From positions 434,001 through 498,000 of the forward strand of contig JASFAU010000008.1 in assembly GCA_039704465.1 (NCBI GenBank): a DNA stretch of 64,000 bases, written 5' to 3'. A program made the translations under genes and the position numbers. Positions 31,784-43,640 of this stretch are shown here, in pieces (position 1 is the stretch's first letter; each line of letters starts with the position of its first letter). The notes under the pieces are model-generated. The model searched no databases and had not been told where the DNA came from. It saw only the letters and a program-made list of their open reading frames with translations. This stretch comes from Plasmodiophora brassicae. Taxonomy: Eukaryota > Endomyxa > Phytomyxea > Plasmodiophorida > Plasmodiophoridae.

Positions 31784-33429
31784 ATGGCTGGCGACTGGAC
31801 GCAGTCGTCGCTGAACGCCATGACTGCCGATGCGCTGCGTGAACTCTGCCGGGACTGCAAGCTGTCGTCGTCCGGTCGAAAATCCGAACTGGTGGCGCGA
31901 TTGCTGCAGCACAAGCAGAGCCGAGGCGTCGCCGGAACGATCGCGAGCCGGAAAGGCGTGAGCGAAATCGAAGTAACGATCTGTCGCAGCGCTCGATGTT
32001 GCATCAATGTTTTAGACATTTATCTAGGCTATTCGAAGACCAAGTCTTGAAGAAAAACGTGTGCTTCCACCTGAGGTATTCTGCGAATATGGTCTCATGA
32101 TTCTTGCTCTGAACCAGTCCACAGCAGCGGATATTGCCCACCAGACGTCAGTCTCCTCGACGCCCAGTCCAGACAGTAAATTTGAACGAAACAGTACCAA
32201 TGAAAGTCGAAACGAGTAAGGGCTGTTGAGGTGTACTCGAGGGTGCCCGTTTCCAAACGTTCCTGTAGGGAGCGTTCGCCAAGTTTCGTCAGTGCCTGTT
32301 CCAGCTCCTGTACCCGAACCTGTAGAACCAGCTGCAAGAAGCCCTATTGCTGTCAAGCAAGAACAGGGACCTATTGTCAGCGAAGAGCAGGAACCCATTG
32401 TCAGCGAAGAGCAGGAACCTGTTTTCCAGGAAAATCAAGACCCTCCTGCACCTGTAGCGGTCAGACAAGAGCTTTCTGTAACGACGTCGGGTCATGTTGA
32501 GGACAGGATGGAAGAGGACCATTTTACAGCGATACCTACCGAAACAGCTCCGTATGTTGACATCATGTTATTTAGCCGTCTGAAAGGATGCTCATCATTG
32601 CTGGGCAGGCCATCTTGCATATCGGTCGCTTTTGTTTGCCACTCGAATCTCAACCGAAGTATGGAAGCGCATCATGTGTGCCGCCTTGCCGACCCGTTTG
32701 GGAACCAAGGAGCGACTCTGTTTAGCTTCGGAGCCGTTCGTTGCACGCCGATAAATCTGGAAAGCTTTCACTGACAAGTGCACGTAGGGTGGGCGGGTGA
32801 ATCTTCCTGTGCCTGTGGCATCCGCAGCCATGTCTTTCGAGTTCGGATCAGCAACATACTTAGACATGTTCAACTACCTTTCCACCTCTGACAACGAAGA
32901 GTTTTACCGCAAGATGGGCGTTCTTGACATGCTCCAACGAAACATGGGTGTGAAGGAAATGCCAGAACGGTATGTTTGGCTACTCAGTATTTGTCTGGGT
33001 CCTACTCAGTTTCCCGTTCAGCTGGCAACTTGAAGGTCGACACTTCGATCTGATTGTCTCGTTTGAGCTACGAATATTCGGTAAGTGAAAATTGTTCGCA
33101 AAGCATTGCCCATGGGCTGACTGCGTATCTATCACCCAGATATCATCCTTGAGGATCTTGATCAGCGCTCCCCGAAGCAGGGCCGCGTGGCCCACATCAT
33201 TAACATCGAGACAGTGGACAACTTCGCCGCGGCCAAGGTTGGCGGTGAGCACGCCTTGAAGCTTCTAGCTATGGTACGCTTTTGAGGCGTCGAAGACTCC
33301 ATCGTTCCCGTTCCTAACACCGCGCATCTCTAGGTCCAGCAGTCATCCGATTGGGAGAACGATCTTCCTTCAATCCTCACTGAGCTCGAATCGTCGGCAT
33401 CCATCCAGCACGCGGTCATGTTCTATTAA
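31784..33429 (+). CDS. SAP-domain protein, multi-exon, probably nuclear
   Basis: ATG 31784 opens with a SAP DNA/RNA-binding motif (LNAMTADALRELCRDCKL, GRKSELVARLLQH). Further plus-strand exons follow with good GT-AG junctions. One is acidic with a tandem EEQEPIVS repeat (about 32360-32430). Others read FEFGSATYLDMFNYLST, EEFYRKMGVLDMLQRNMG (~32830-32970), DIILEDLDQRSPKQGRVAHI and NFAAAKVGGEHALKLL (33142-33273), and the last is WENDLPSILTELESSAS, HAVMFY (33335-33429). SAP proteins act in chromatin organisation, RNA processing or SUMO ligation; no ligase ring is seen. Exact exon borders around 32560-32790 are unresolved and the family of the C-terminal part is unknown to me. Confidence 0.55.
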
Positions 33430-33679
33430 AGCTCTAGATTGTATCGCAGCAGCTGTTGGTCTGCTCCAAGTACCGTGAATTCAGCGACAGTTAACAACTG
33501 CGGCTGTCAGGGCCTGCCAAACCGCCCCGTATCAAAGCAGAAGTGGTGATGCGGTGTGCGCCTTGCTGCAGTGTCCGCCCGCGGTCGTCAGATCGTGAAT
33601 TTGCAAAATCCTTTTGCGGGTGGGTGCCGATCGATTTGGCGCGGGAGACCCCGCGACTTTCCCGACTGGCAGAGCCGCC

Positions 33680-35887
33680 ATGACGACAGCGCTGTTAATT
33701 GGCGTCGTCGGGTCGGGCCCTGCTCCCGACCTGTCGGGTGCGTCGCGAGGGATTTCCGCTCTCGTGGGGCAAGCAGGGCCGGACGTCGCCTGCTCGTATA
33801 TATTCTGGCCCGCTGCGACTCTGCGGCGTCGCCGCTCGAAACCGGTCGCCCTTGATGCTGCTGCCGAGATCGGCGAAACAATCTGCTCTGCATGGCCTGC
33901 GGCGAATTCGTCCAAATCGTCTCTGCTCGAGTTGCTCGCAGCTTTGCCTGACCTCATATCTGCACATGCGGTCGCCGTTGTTATTGGCGATGCGCCCCGT
34001 ACGACATTGACGACGGCATGTTCTCGCGCGTTACGCGTTCTCTTGCTGGGCCTAAAGCAAACGCGTCTCATTTGGCTTGACACGGCCGGCGATCCTCCGA
34101 AATCTGGGACGGTCGCTTTCGGCAGGGCGCTTGCGAGAGCGGGTGCCGCCTTGATCGTTCCGGGGCAACTGAAAACCCATTTGCGCTCGTTCCGGGTGTC
34201 AACTATGCCGCTGCTGCCGCCGACGACCCAGACGATTGTCAAGGCTGCCCTGGTCTGGCCTGGGTCACCTGCCGTTAGCGTTGCCGCGTTCAACATTAAA
34301 GGCCGTCTCACTGCGACCAGCACGTTCGGCCTTGGAGAATGTCGTCGCGCGTTGTTGCTCGATATGGACGAGGCGCTGGACGCGCCTGCATCCTGGATCT
34401 TCTTACGCAAGGCACATGCAGGCCTCGCTTGCGCGACTCGAGACAACCGCGTTGCCCTGATTCAGACTTGCGGTGGTGAGCACGCTCTACTGTTCCCCAT
34501 CACGAATGCAATGTTCTGCGTATTCCGAATTGGACATGAAACCCTGTCGCGACTTCGCCAGTGTATACGTGAAGTGCCTCTGACTGATGATGGAGTTGAA
34601 GCTGTCGTCGAACCTCTTGACATCTGGGGTCACCCGTCTCCTTCTCAGGGTGATGAACGCACTGAGTTCCATGGGGAGCTCATCAGCGGACCCGTTCGAG
34701 AGTGGGATGCCCAGGTGAAATTGGACTGGGAAACACTTGACTCAGGCCAGGACCCTGTGGCTGAACGCTTACAGGCACTTCGCGATCTTCATAAGCGAAA
34801 AATGGCCGGCGATCCTGTCGATTCTGTTGCTGACGTCACAAATGCCGATGTCGCTGTTGATAATCCATTGCAGTCGTGGACTAAAGACATTCTAGATGGG
34901 ACCATCGACATGGCTGATGCCTCAAGGACGCTGAAAGCTGTCGAACGCTCGTTCCAGTCTACACGAGGCATCGACCGACAAGCCTGTCGACAGATCGTGC
35001 TCCAATCCCTTTACCGAATTCTCGACGGGTCATGCAGCGGGACGGATCGACTTCAGTTCCTGAAGCTCCAAATCATCTGCGACTTCGAGGTCGCCAGGCT
35101 CACTGAATCACCTGATCCGATGGTCGCTGTTACCGGCCTGAAGCGTAGGGCCGCCATGCTCGCGGTCCTACTGTCAGATGCCCCGCACGATTCTCTGCGA
35201 ACGTTCCTTGGCCAAGTCATCTATAAGCAGTACGGAGCGCTGTTCCCACTTACGCTCCTGGACATCTACGAAGACCTCGACGTTCGGCCCCCGACATTGC
35301 TGGGAGCGCCAGTGTCTGAGGACGACTCCATTCCTTCAACGCTCCGTGTTTCAACGCCTCGTCTTGACTCTCTCGAAGACGAGTTCGTACCAACTGCCGA
35401 GTTCCGTTTGTCATCGCCACGCCGACGGAGCTCAGTTGATGATGGGTCCACGCTACTTGACATGATCTCCAACGAGGGGTCGCTCAAGCGGCGCCGAACC
35501 ATCAGTGGTCACATTGCGAGCCTCAGCCGGGCCGATAGTCAAGTTCGGTGGAGTCGGTCGTTTACCGATCGAGAAAGCAAGCGCCGCAGATCAGAGGGGC
35601 GCTCTCAGCATCGTGACAACAGTGACTTGTCGCAGCAGCGAACCCATGTGTTGGTCGAAGCATCACCTTCGCGAATGGAGGCCGGCGGTCTGTTCTCCCC
35701 GCGAAGGACAGCGGTCCTGTCTTCACTGGGATTGTCTGTTACTGAATCGCCGCAGGTTGCATCTTCGTCCCGTTCGCTGCACAATCTGACGTCACCAAGG
35801 AGACGATCCTCAATGAGCGCCTGCCCCACAGTTCATCGTGTGTTGAGGTTTGACGACGACGATGACACTGTGATTCCACCGCGATAG
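33680..35887 (+). CDS. Large protein with SPRR(R)S motifs, possibly a Sld3/Treslin-like replication factor
   Basis: Intronless 735 aa from ATG 33680. The N-terminal ~380 residues have alternating beta and helix segments without a recognisable motif. The middle (ACRQIVLQSLYRILDGSCS, LQFLKLQIICDFEVARL, QVIYKQYGALFPLTLLDIY) is a helical bundle. The C-terminal ~190 residues are basic and disordered with repeated SPRR(R/T) sites (LSSPRRRSS, LFSPRRTAV, LTSPRRRSS). SP-R clusters are typical CDK targets. The layout of a structured N-terminus, helical core and phospho-tail recalls Treslin/Sld3, but I cannot show homology. Confidence 0.6.
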   Translation: MTTALLIGVVGSGPAPDLSGASRGISALVGQAGPDVACSYIFWPAATLRRRRSKPVALDAAAEIGETICSAWPAANSSKSSLLELLAALPDLISAHAVAVVIGDAPRTTLTTACSRALRVLLLGLKQTRLIWLDTAGDPPKSGTVAFGRALARAGAALIVPGQLKTHLRSFRVSTMPLLPPTTQTIVKAALVWPGSPAVSVAAFNIKGRLTATSTFGLGECRRALLLDMDEALDAPASWIFLRKAHAGLACATRDNRVALIQTCGGEHALLFPITNAMFCVFRIGHETLSRLRQCIREVPLTDDGVEAVVEPLDIWGHPSPSQGDERTEFHGELISGPVREWDAQVKLDWETLDSGQDPVAERLQALRDLHKRKMAGDPVDSVADVTNADVAVDNPLQSWTKDILDGTIDMADASRTLKAVERSFQSTRGIDRQACRQIVLQSLYRILDGSCSGTDRLQFLKLQIICDFEVARLTESPDPMVAVTGLKRRAAMLAVLLSDAPHDSLRTFLGQVIYKQYGALFPLTLLDIYEDLDVRPPTLLGAPVSEDDSIPSTLRVSTPRLDSLEDEFVPTAEFRLSSPRRRSSVDDGSTLLDMISNEGSLKRRRTISGHIASLSRADSQVRWSRSFTDRESKRRRSEGRSQHRDNSDLSQQRTHVLVEASPSRMEAGGLFSPRRTAVLSSLGLSVTESPQVASSSRSLHNLTSPRRRSSMSACPTVHRVLRFDDDDDTVIPPR

Positions 35888-36948
35888 CGTACGCAACGAC
35901 AAGCAAGCAACGTACAATACAGTTAATATATTCCGTTACGTCTTGGTCGACCAACGTAGGGTTTCAAACCGGGTTCTTCCTCGGACCGTCGTATTCCATG
36001 CGGTAAGAAAAACGTCGCCGAATCCAACATCCCAACATGACCGACGGCATCACAGTCGCGGTGAAGAATCTATATGTATCCCAATCATGACTCGAACGCA
36101 GCCAACACGCAGGCAATAGCCTGGCGATGACGTTAACGTCACCGACGGCTGCGGCCTCAAGGAATTGGGGCACGACACTAACACTGGTCGCGCCAATGAC
36201 GAGAAAACCTCGACAACTATTGGCCCAACCGAATCTCATGCCGGCATGCTCTCTACCAATGACGGCTAGGCGCAACACCATCGGTAGCCAAGGGAAACCT
36301 TAGCTGGAGTGCCCATTGGTTGCCAACTCACTGGACTGCAACGTTCGATCCTTCACGGTACAAGATATCGAAGGCAATCGCATGTCATCGCAGCCGACCG
36401 CCGTCGAAATCCCTGACCTCGAAACCCGAACACAAGCAACGCATCAATGCGGTGCGCCTGGCCTTGGGATCTCCTCGGTGTGGGCGGCAGCCCGCACGGA
36501 GTCCGCAAGGCATTTTAGGGCTCTGTCCCATATAGTTTATCTGTCGCGATGATTGCCCATCGCAGAAGCTGCATTGGCAAGCGCTTGCAGTGTTTTCGTC
36601 GCGACGGCAGTGTAACACGACGCAGGAACTTGCGTCGTGAGTAACAGGTGCAGAGTCGAATTGTCTGAACCCGTCAGGGAATACGCAACGGTGCCATCCT
36701 GCATGCGTTAGGGTGCGACGAGTCGGTTCAGTCGGAACGGACTGCTGCCGTACCTGTGATATCGAGATCATCTCAGGAACACGGATGTGCGGTCCAACGT
36801 TGCTATTGTGTAGCTCACTTTCCGACGCGAAGTTGGACTGCATCTGCAGCAACGTCGCCTGATGTGAGCCGTTCAGACTTCTGTCGGGCCCAGTCCACGT
36901 GGCGACGCGTTTGCCCTCGTGAACAAACATAAACCTGGCATGATTTTG
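35888..36948. other. Unresolved; may hold 3' exons of the minus-strand gene upstream
   Basis: Minus-strand frames 36385-36930 (starts FVHEGKRVATWTGPD) and 35964-36281 look partly protein-like and could be exons of the sensor-like gene, but I found no consistent splice chain and no catalytic domain. Confidence 0.3.
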
Positions 36949-38024
36949 TCAGAGTGCTGATATTAGATCGACACTTATTCGATACGCTTTGATTCCCGGG
37001 TCAAGGGTGGGGTGTTCGGTGAGATCAACCTTCACGCCGGACGCGGCTCCCGTGGCACGCTCCACGTTTGCATCTTGAGGCATCACAATGACCAGGCGAT
37101 GTATTTCCCCGACAGGTGCCACTGTAAGCCGTGTTGCGGATACCTGATCGTGTATGGCTTCAGTGCCGTCCTCGTCCATCCACTATGGACGTTACCGGCA
37201 AGGTCGGTTGTTGCGGATCGGGCACGAACACGTCCGTGTCAGCCAGTACTGACGAATCCAGACATGACGCCAACTGGATCAGACTCCAGGCATCTTGAGG
37301 GCGCATAGCCCACCAAGACGGCGTGCATTGTGCAACTGAGCCGTCAACATCAATGATCGCCGCCCGCCCACCCGGAATCCCTTCAACCGCTTTCGCAAGC
37401 ACCTAATCCATTCCCATAATGGATACATAGCCCGAGGTGGGCATAAGACGCAAGCCGACCTGGTCGAATGCCGTTGGTGGTGGACGAAGATCGATACGAG
37501 GCAGACCCAGCATGGCAACGGAAGGTGCCCCGTCGACGATCACCTTCGACAGAACCGGGACGACCTTCTATCGGATCATGCGGTGCTATGAGCTTGCGAG
37601 ACGGGCGCGACGTCATGCATCCACTGTCACCTTGGCCCTGTGCCTCGTTTGCTGTGTGGTCAGCCCGGCTGCCCACCCGGGCCCATTCATGGTATCCAGC
37701 AGCGATGATACCGATCGTAACAGGCTTTCCGCCAACTTCTGCGGCAGGCCTGATGTCGCTGCGAACATCACCTGTAGAGGACGTCGTCAGTTGAACGGTC
37801 ATCGCCCGGCATATCGATCCTCTGACAATGTCGCCTGATTTCGCATATGAAATCAGGGCGGTGTCCGTTTCAATGTGGGTGATGTCGGCCCCGGCCACGC
37901 CCGCTGACGTTTGTAGAGCGCTCAGGACGCCTTCGACCGCGAACGATGTCTCGACACCGTCGCTGGACGCTTGGCAGAGAGGCAGCCCACCGCTGGAGAG
38001 CAACGAGACCCAGGCGCACACCAT
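36949..38024 (-). CDS. Signal-peptide, sensor-like extracellular protein (multi-exon, partial)
   Basis: From ATG 38024 the minus strand reads a signal peptide (MVCAWVSLLSSGGLPLCQ) followed by an alpha/beta ectodomain (VEGVLSALQTSAGVAGADI, TALISYAKSGDIV, KPVTIGIIAAG). More exons in other frames follow: APSVAMLGLPRIDLRPPP, AKAVEGIPGGRAAIIDVDG, WAMRPQDAWSLIQLASCLD and VAPVGEIHRLVIVMPQDAN. The order is reminiscent of Cache-type extracellular sensor domains of receptor enzymes. The downstream end is not resolved and may extend toward 36000. No function is assigned. Confidence 0.4.
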
Positions 38025-38063
38025 CGACGTCAACGAGGCCGCTCCCCGACTGTCTGTCCTCTC

Positions 38064-39276
38064 ATGGCGACAACAGGACGCGCGGTGACCGCCGCCGTCG
38101 TCCTTGTTCTCGTGTCGATGATGATCGTCCAGAACGCCGTCCTGTTCCGGTCGTGTGGCAGTACCTCATGGTTCAACGAGTCACCGGAGCCAGGTCCTCG
38201 TGCCGCCCTGCTCAGGACCGACCGCGGCACCCAGCGATACGTCCTCCTCTGTGTCGACTCGACGCCTCGATACATGTTCTGGTTGCCGTTCACCGCCATC
38301 ACCTGGCTGACCAGGCAGAAGTTCATCCCAGTGTTCGTTCGCCCAGACGGACTCCCCCGCCGACGGCATCTGACGCATTGCAGAATCTTTATAATCTACA
38401 ACGATGACCAGGGCCTGGCAACGCACGTGGAGATCGTCAGGCGCTGCCTGCGGTCGCTGGGTGTCGATCACGTATTCCTGGTGAGGTCGGACAGATCAGA
38501 TCAGACGCGAATGACGCAGCACGCGCGCCTGTACGCTGCCATGCTGCCCTTGTTCCACAGCTCGGACTGGATCGTCACCAGTGATGCCGACCTGCTGCCG
38601 GTCGCTATCGGCAATGGCGACTACTACGCCGCCAACGGGTCGCAGGCGATCTGGCTGACCGACCTGGCAGAGTTCGACTTTTACGACGACATCCACGGGC
38701 ACGTCTTCAAGCAGTGGCCCTTGTGCAACATCGGGATGACAGCGGCCGCCTGGCGACGGGTCATGTAAGTCCCAGCTGAACAGCGCACGTATGCCTCTGT
38801 ATGTCAACTTGTACAGGCGGTACTCGCCTGTCGCGTCAGCGGACGACTTCCTCGCCATTGTGCCGCAAGTCATTGTTGAGGATCTAATGACAATGATGGG
38901 GTACCGAGGCAAGGTCGGGCACGTGGCCGGCGCGGAAGATTCCTGGTTCTGGGACCAGCAGATGTTCAGCCTGCGTTTGCATGCGGCCGTGGCATCAGGG
39001 TGCATTATCTGGGAGCGGGATGTGGCCGTGACGAAGCGGACGAACGCGAACCGAATCGACAGGATCGGGTGGCCATCTGAGCCACTGACCGCACGGGAAA
39101 TCGACACCAAGTTCGACGCGCACCTGCCCCGGATCCCAGATCAGGCACCGACCTATGTGGACCTGTTCGCCAGGACCGAATGGTTGCTCGTCCATGTCCT
39201 GAACGACGACGAACCAGCCCTATCCACGCTGAGAACATTCACAGAACAATTCCAGGACGCAACCGCATCACCGTAA
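38064..39276 (+). CDS. Type II membrane glycosyltransferase-like protein
   Basis: Two exons (38064-38764, 38817-39276; 52-bp intron, phase 2, donor GTAAGT) give 386 aa. A short cytoplasmic tail and one signal-anchor helix (VTAAVVLVLVSMMIVQNAVLF) precede a lumenal domain with beta strands CRIFIIYNDDQGL, DHVFLVRSDRSD, then SSDWIVTSDADLLPVA carrying a DxD metal motif, WPLCNIGMTAAAW and a C-terminal EDSWFWDQQMFSL with a D-x-x-x-F segment. Topology and DxD fit a Golgi glycosyltransferase of GT-A type; the family is not identified. Its start lies 39 bp from the divergent start of the sensor-like gene. Confidence 0.65.
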
Positions 39277-39582
39277 ACGCTACGGATTGGCCTGAACGAA
39301 ACCCCATTGGTAACAGGGGCCGTTCGCAAACGTTGTGAGTCTCAGGGAGCTTCCCCGGAGTAGGAAGGCGACGACGCACGGCCAGTCGTGCCGGGGCGCA
39401 AAAATGGTCCCGCCGGTCACGTCCAGCGACGACGCGGCGTTGTTTTGGACGAACAAATGAGAGGCTCAGATCGTTGAAGTCCGCAGGCGGACGAGAGACC
39501 ACGTCGAAAGGGGTAACGCCATTGGCGACAGGCAGGCACCGCGGCAGCCCGACCGCTGACTGGACCGGATACCATCAGCGGC
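39277..39582. other. Intergenic
   Basis: About 300 bp between the glycosyltransferase stop and the FAR-DHAPAT start; no element recognised. Confidence 0.35.
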
Positions 39583-42500
39583 ATGGCCAGCGTCTTGGAT
39601 GCGCTCAACGGGCGCTGCATGTTCATCACCGGGTCCACCGGGTTCGTCGGCAAGGTCTTCCTCGAGAAACTCCTCAGATGCGTCCCTGGGTACGGGCGAG
39701 CACTCTAGTGTGGGGTGGTGCCCGTTTTAATATCCCTGTACAGGATCCGCACGATCTACCTGCTGGTTCGACCTGGCAAAGGATGCTCAGCAAAGCAACG
39801 GTTCCGGAACGAGGTCCTGTCGTCTCATGTGTTTTCCAGGCTTCGTAGCGAGATTGGCGATGCCGAATTCGAACGCCTTGCCGATGAGAAGCTCGTCGTC
39901 GTTTCTGGCGACCTGACTCAAAAGTGCTTGGGTAACGTAAAGCGGTTGTCAGCATCGCCATCCGTTCATGACTGAGGGTGTTCGATCATCCAGGTATATC
40001 CGAGGCTGAACTTGCCGAACTGAGGGAGCGGCTCAACGTAATCTATCATGTCGCCGCATCTATCGAGTTCAACTTGCGCCTGGACATGGCCGCTGAGATG
40101 AACGTGTACGGCACAATGCGCGTCTTCGACCTGGCGGATTCGTGTGCGCATCTGGAGGCCGTCATCCACATATCCACTGCCTACACGAATTGCACACAGA
40201 GCGGTGTCGTTCAAGAGGTCCTGTATCCTTGCTCGTTCGACATACCAGCCATGCTGGCAACGATTTCGCGGCTGAGCAACCGTGAGCTCCAGAAGGTCAC
40301 TGTCGATGGCCTGATCGGGGACTGGCCAAACACGTACACGTTTACCAAGTTCATTGCCGAGCATATGATTGCTAAGCGTTGCAAAGGCGCGCGCTACGCC
40401 ACAGCTATCGTCCGCCCGACAATTATAGCAGGGGCCTGGCTTGAACCCTTCCCGGGATGGGTCGATGTCATCTCTGCTGCTGGTGCCATCTTCGTAACGG
40501 TCGGTTTGGGCCTCGTCACCGCTCTTCCAGGTGTGCCGTCTATCAAATGGGGTCCGCTGGATTTGTGTCTGACTGTGTTTCTAGGCAAGGCGACTCATAT
40601 CGGCGACGTCGTTCCAGTTGATTTCGTTGTGAACGGCATGCTCGTCGCTCTTCCTGGGGCTCTGTCGCACCCCGACCGATTCTTCATTTGCCAAGTCGCT
40701 GCGTCTTCCATCAAGCCTTGGCGATGGCAGAACGCCATCGATTGTGTACGTGTAATGGGGCGTCCTGCGAGTAGTTATCAGTACTGATGTCTCGAGTACA
40801 GCTGCCTGCGTTCTGGATGTCGCACCCTTCGGCGCACACCATCGGCCCTGTCAAGTTTTCAATGGTTTCGAACCCGACATTGTACGACATGCACATGTTG
40901 GCCAGATATGCTCTGCCATCTGCAATCCTGAATGCTGTGGCCCTGGTCGGCACTGCTGCCCAGAAACGGAAAGCGGCACAGTTTCAGAAGGTGATCGTGA
41001 AGGTCAACGCCCTTGTTGATGCGTTCCGCTATTTCACCGAACGTGAATGGCAATTCGAATTCAAGAACCTGGTCCCAGTTGCCGCCTCACTCCCGCCTGA
41101 AGAACAACGTGTGTTCTGGCTGGACATCAGCGAACTCGACTACACGCAGTTCATGCGAAGTTTCTCGTCAGCGCTCTACGTTTCTTGTTGATGTTTCTGC
41201 TTGAAGCCTCTGACACGTACCATAGGTATGGCCTAATTCGCTTTGTCCTCAAGGAAGACCTGATTGACCTTGGTAACCCTTTGGTTACAAAGACCGTCTG
41301 CCTGCATGAGACGACAGCACCGGAACCTGGAATCTTGTCCAGAATCATGCCTGGTGTCGCATGGTCCAGGCAACAAATTCGTCGGAACGGATCGGTCGAT
41401 GGCCCTACGTTGGGCCAAATGAAAGCGTCTGTGCTGGCGTCTCCGAGGATTCAGGACATCTTGGCGAAACAGGTGGAGCGTCAGCAAGAGAGGTCGATGG
41501 AGGACGCGATGCAGCACGCCGCATCTATGCTCGAGGTTATGATCGGTGAAACGAAGCCGAGTGTGATTACTGGCATGGCGGTCACTATTCGTCGACTCTT
41601 GAAACGTCTGTACAGCAGTGTACTCGTTAACCAAGAGGGTGTGGATGGCGTCAAGCAGGCGTTATCGTCACGCGCAGGCGAAATCCCACTCATCTACGTG
41701 CCAACCCATCGATCGTACATGGACTTCCTTCTCGTGTCCTACATATGCTTTGTCTATAACCTGCCAGTTCCCTATATTGCTGCCGGAAACGACTTCTTGG
41801 ACGTTGCCGTTGTCAACTGGCTGTTTCGTCATTCTGGCGCTTTCTTCATTCGTCGATCATTCGCCGGCGATGTACTGTACAAGGCATTGTTTGAGGAGTA
41901 TATTCGGCAGCTTCTTTGCATGGGTACAGTCTCAGTCCAGGTTTGAGCGATTTTGTACTCTGACATCAGTATGCAGGCAAGTCTATTGAGTTTTACATTG
42001 AAGGTGGGCGCAGTCGCAGTGGCAAGATGCTTCAGCCGCGTCTCGGTATTCTTCAATCAGTCGTACAAACTGTTCTCAATGGGGACGTCCGCGATGCCCT
42101 TGTTGTACCGATATCGATCAACTACGAGAAGACCTTGGAAGCGTCTGCGTTCTCCAACGAACTCCATGGGAACTCCAAAATCAAGGAGACGTTGAGGAAT
42201 CTGGTGGGCGCGACTTCTTCGGTCCTGACTTCTAAGTACGCTACGCTCAAATACTGTGTCGTGTTATGCAGCAAGCTCATACGTCTGCGGTATCTGTAGG
42301 TTTGGTCGGGTTTCCATTCGCATCGGCGAACCTCAATCCATTGTCGAGTTCGCTAATGGTCGCAAGTGCGTGCGTACCGTGAATCGGGCATTAGCGTACA
42401 GCGTCAGCTTTACGCTTCAGTCTTTGTGCGAGATCATGCCGACACATATGGTCGCGACCCTCCTGCTCATGTTCCGGAGAGGCATTTCTCGGGCGCAGCT

Positions 42501-43640
42501 CGTCTCAAAGCTTGACTGGCTACGCCGTGAAATTCTGACACGTGGCGGTCGTGTCATCCTGTTCGAGACGCAGAAGCTCGACTGGATCGTTGCTCAATCC
42601 CTGGAATTGCTTCGCGATGTTGTTGAGGAAAAACGTCAGAACTTCTTCGAAGCCAAGATTTGGCAACCAGGTTGGTCACATTATCCCTCAATGCATATAG
42701 CTGAGTGTAGGTTTATTCTAACGGGGGGCGTTTCGTTCTCACAGGAGACTACCCAAATCTGTTACTTCTGGGGCATTACCGAAACAAGCTCTTCCACGTC
42801 TTTTTCCGGGAGTCCATTTGGGCATGCGCTCTCCACTCCATTGGGCTGGATAACGCTGATGGCGTTAGTCGCGATGCATTGTTTGACTCCACTGCGTTCC
42901 TGTTTAAGCTCCTGAAACGGGAAGTACTTAATGGACCGGATCCCGACGGTGCTGAAGACTTCGAGTCCAGCTTCCAGGAAATGATCAGCAGAGGCGTATT
43001 CACTCTACTTCCGAATGGCCACGTTGAGATCGCTTCCGAATCCATGTTTTCCTTCCTCTGCGCATTGTGCTGGCCGTTCATCGACAGTTACTATGCCACT
43101 GGATTGCTGCTGCACACGCTGGAAGGCCCTGTCGAAGAAAGCCAGGTCTTGCATCGTACGCAATGGCTGGCGACGACACTGTACCATGAGTCTATCATCT
43201 GTTTCTACGAGAGCTGTTCCAGCGACACGCTTCGGAACGCGTTGACGACGTTCCAGGAGGAGTTTGGCGTGGCTTGTCGCACAAAGCAAGTTTTCGCTGA
43301 TGGCCAGTCATCAAAAGGCGCGCGAGCGAAACCGGCAGCGTCGACCACCCAATCGACTCCTGTGATCAAGACCGAAATCAGCCTGACATCCAAGTTTCAG
43401 GTACGTATCGCTTGATGCGTTTCTATTCATGAAGGTGCTTATGTTATGGGTTCTAACGCAGGATGGTGAGCTTCTGCAACAGCTTATTCACCGTATCGAT
43501 CTGGTTCGCAAGCGTCCTCCTGTCACCAGGTCGGTTTATCGTTCCGAGGTATTCCTAACGCCATCTTTAACTCATTGAGGTCCAGGTCATCACTACGACG
43601 AGCCATGATCGCTGAAATCCCTCTACTTGCCAAGCTATGA
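39583..43640 (+). CDS. Fatty acyl-CoA reductase / dihydroxyacetone-phosphate acyltransferase fusion (peroxisomal)
   Basis: Eleven exons: 39583-39689, 39744-39931, 39994-40530, 40585-40745, 40802-41166, 41226-41923, 41977-42235, 42300-42670, 42745-43400, 43462-43529, 43586-43640. All ten 53-74 bp introns keep phase; 1154 aa. The N-terminal half is a fatty acyl-CoA reductase: ITGSTGFVGKVFLEKLL (NAD(P)H), VIHISTAYTN, YTFTKFIAEHM (YxxxK), DVVPVDFVVNG, then a sterile-type region. The C-terminal half is a GPAT/DHAPAT: PTHRSYMDF (HX4D), GAFFIRRSF, EGGRSRSGK (formed at a splice), VPISINYEK. It ends in AKL, a PTS1 signal. It would make fatty alcohol and 1-acyl-DHAP, both inputs of ether-lipid synthesis by alkyl-DHAP synthase. 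A similar fusion (FARAT) is known, by my recollection, in Dictyostelium. Confidence 0.93.

Noticed and set aside
36000..36300. Possible nucleotide-cyclase fragment (VGDVNVIARLLP) on the minus strand
   Set aside because: Only a few residues resemble a cyclase signature and no catalytic Asp pair or flanking strands are visible.
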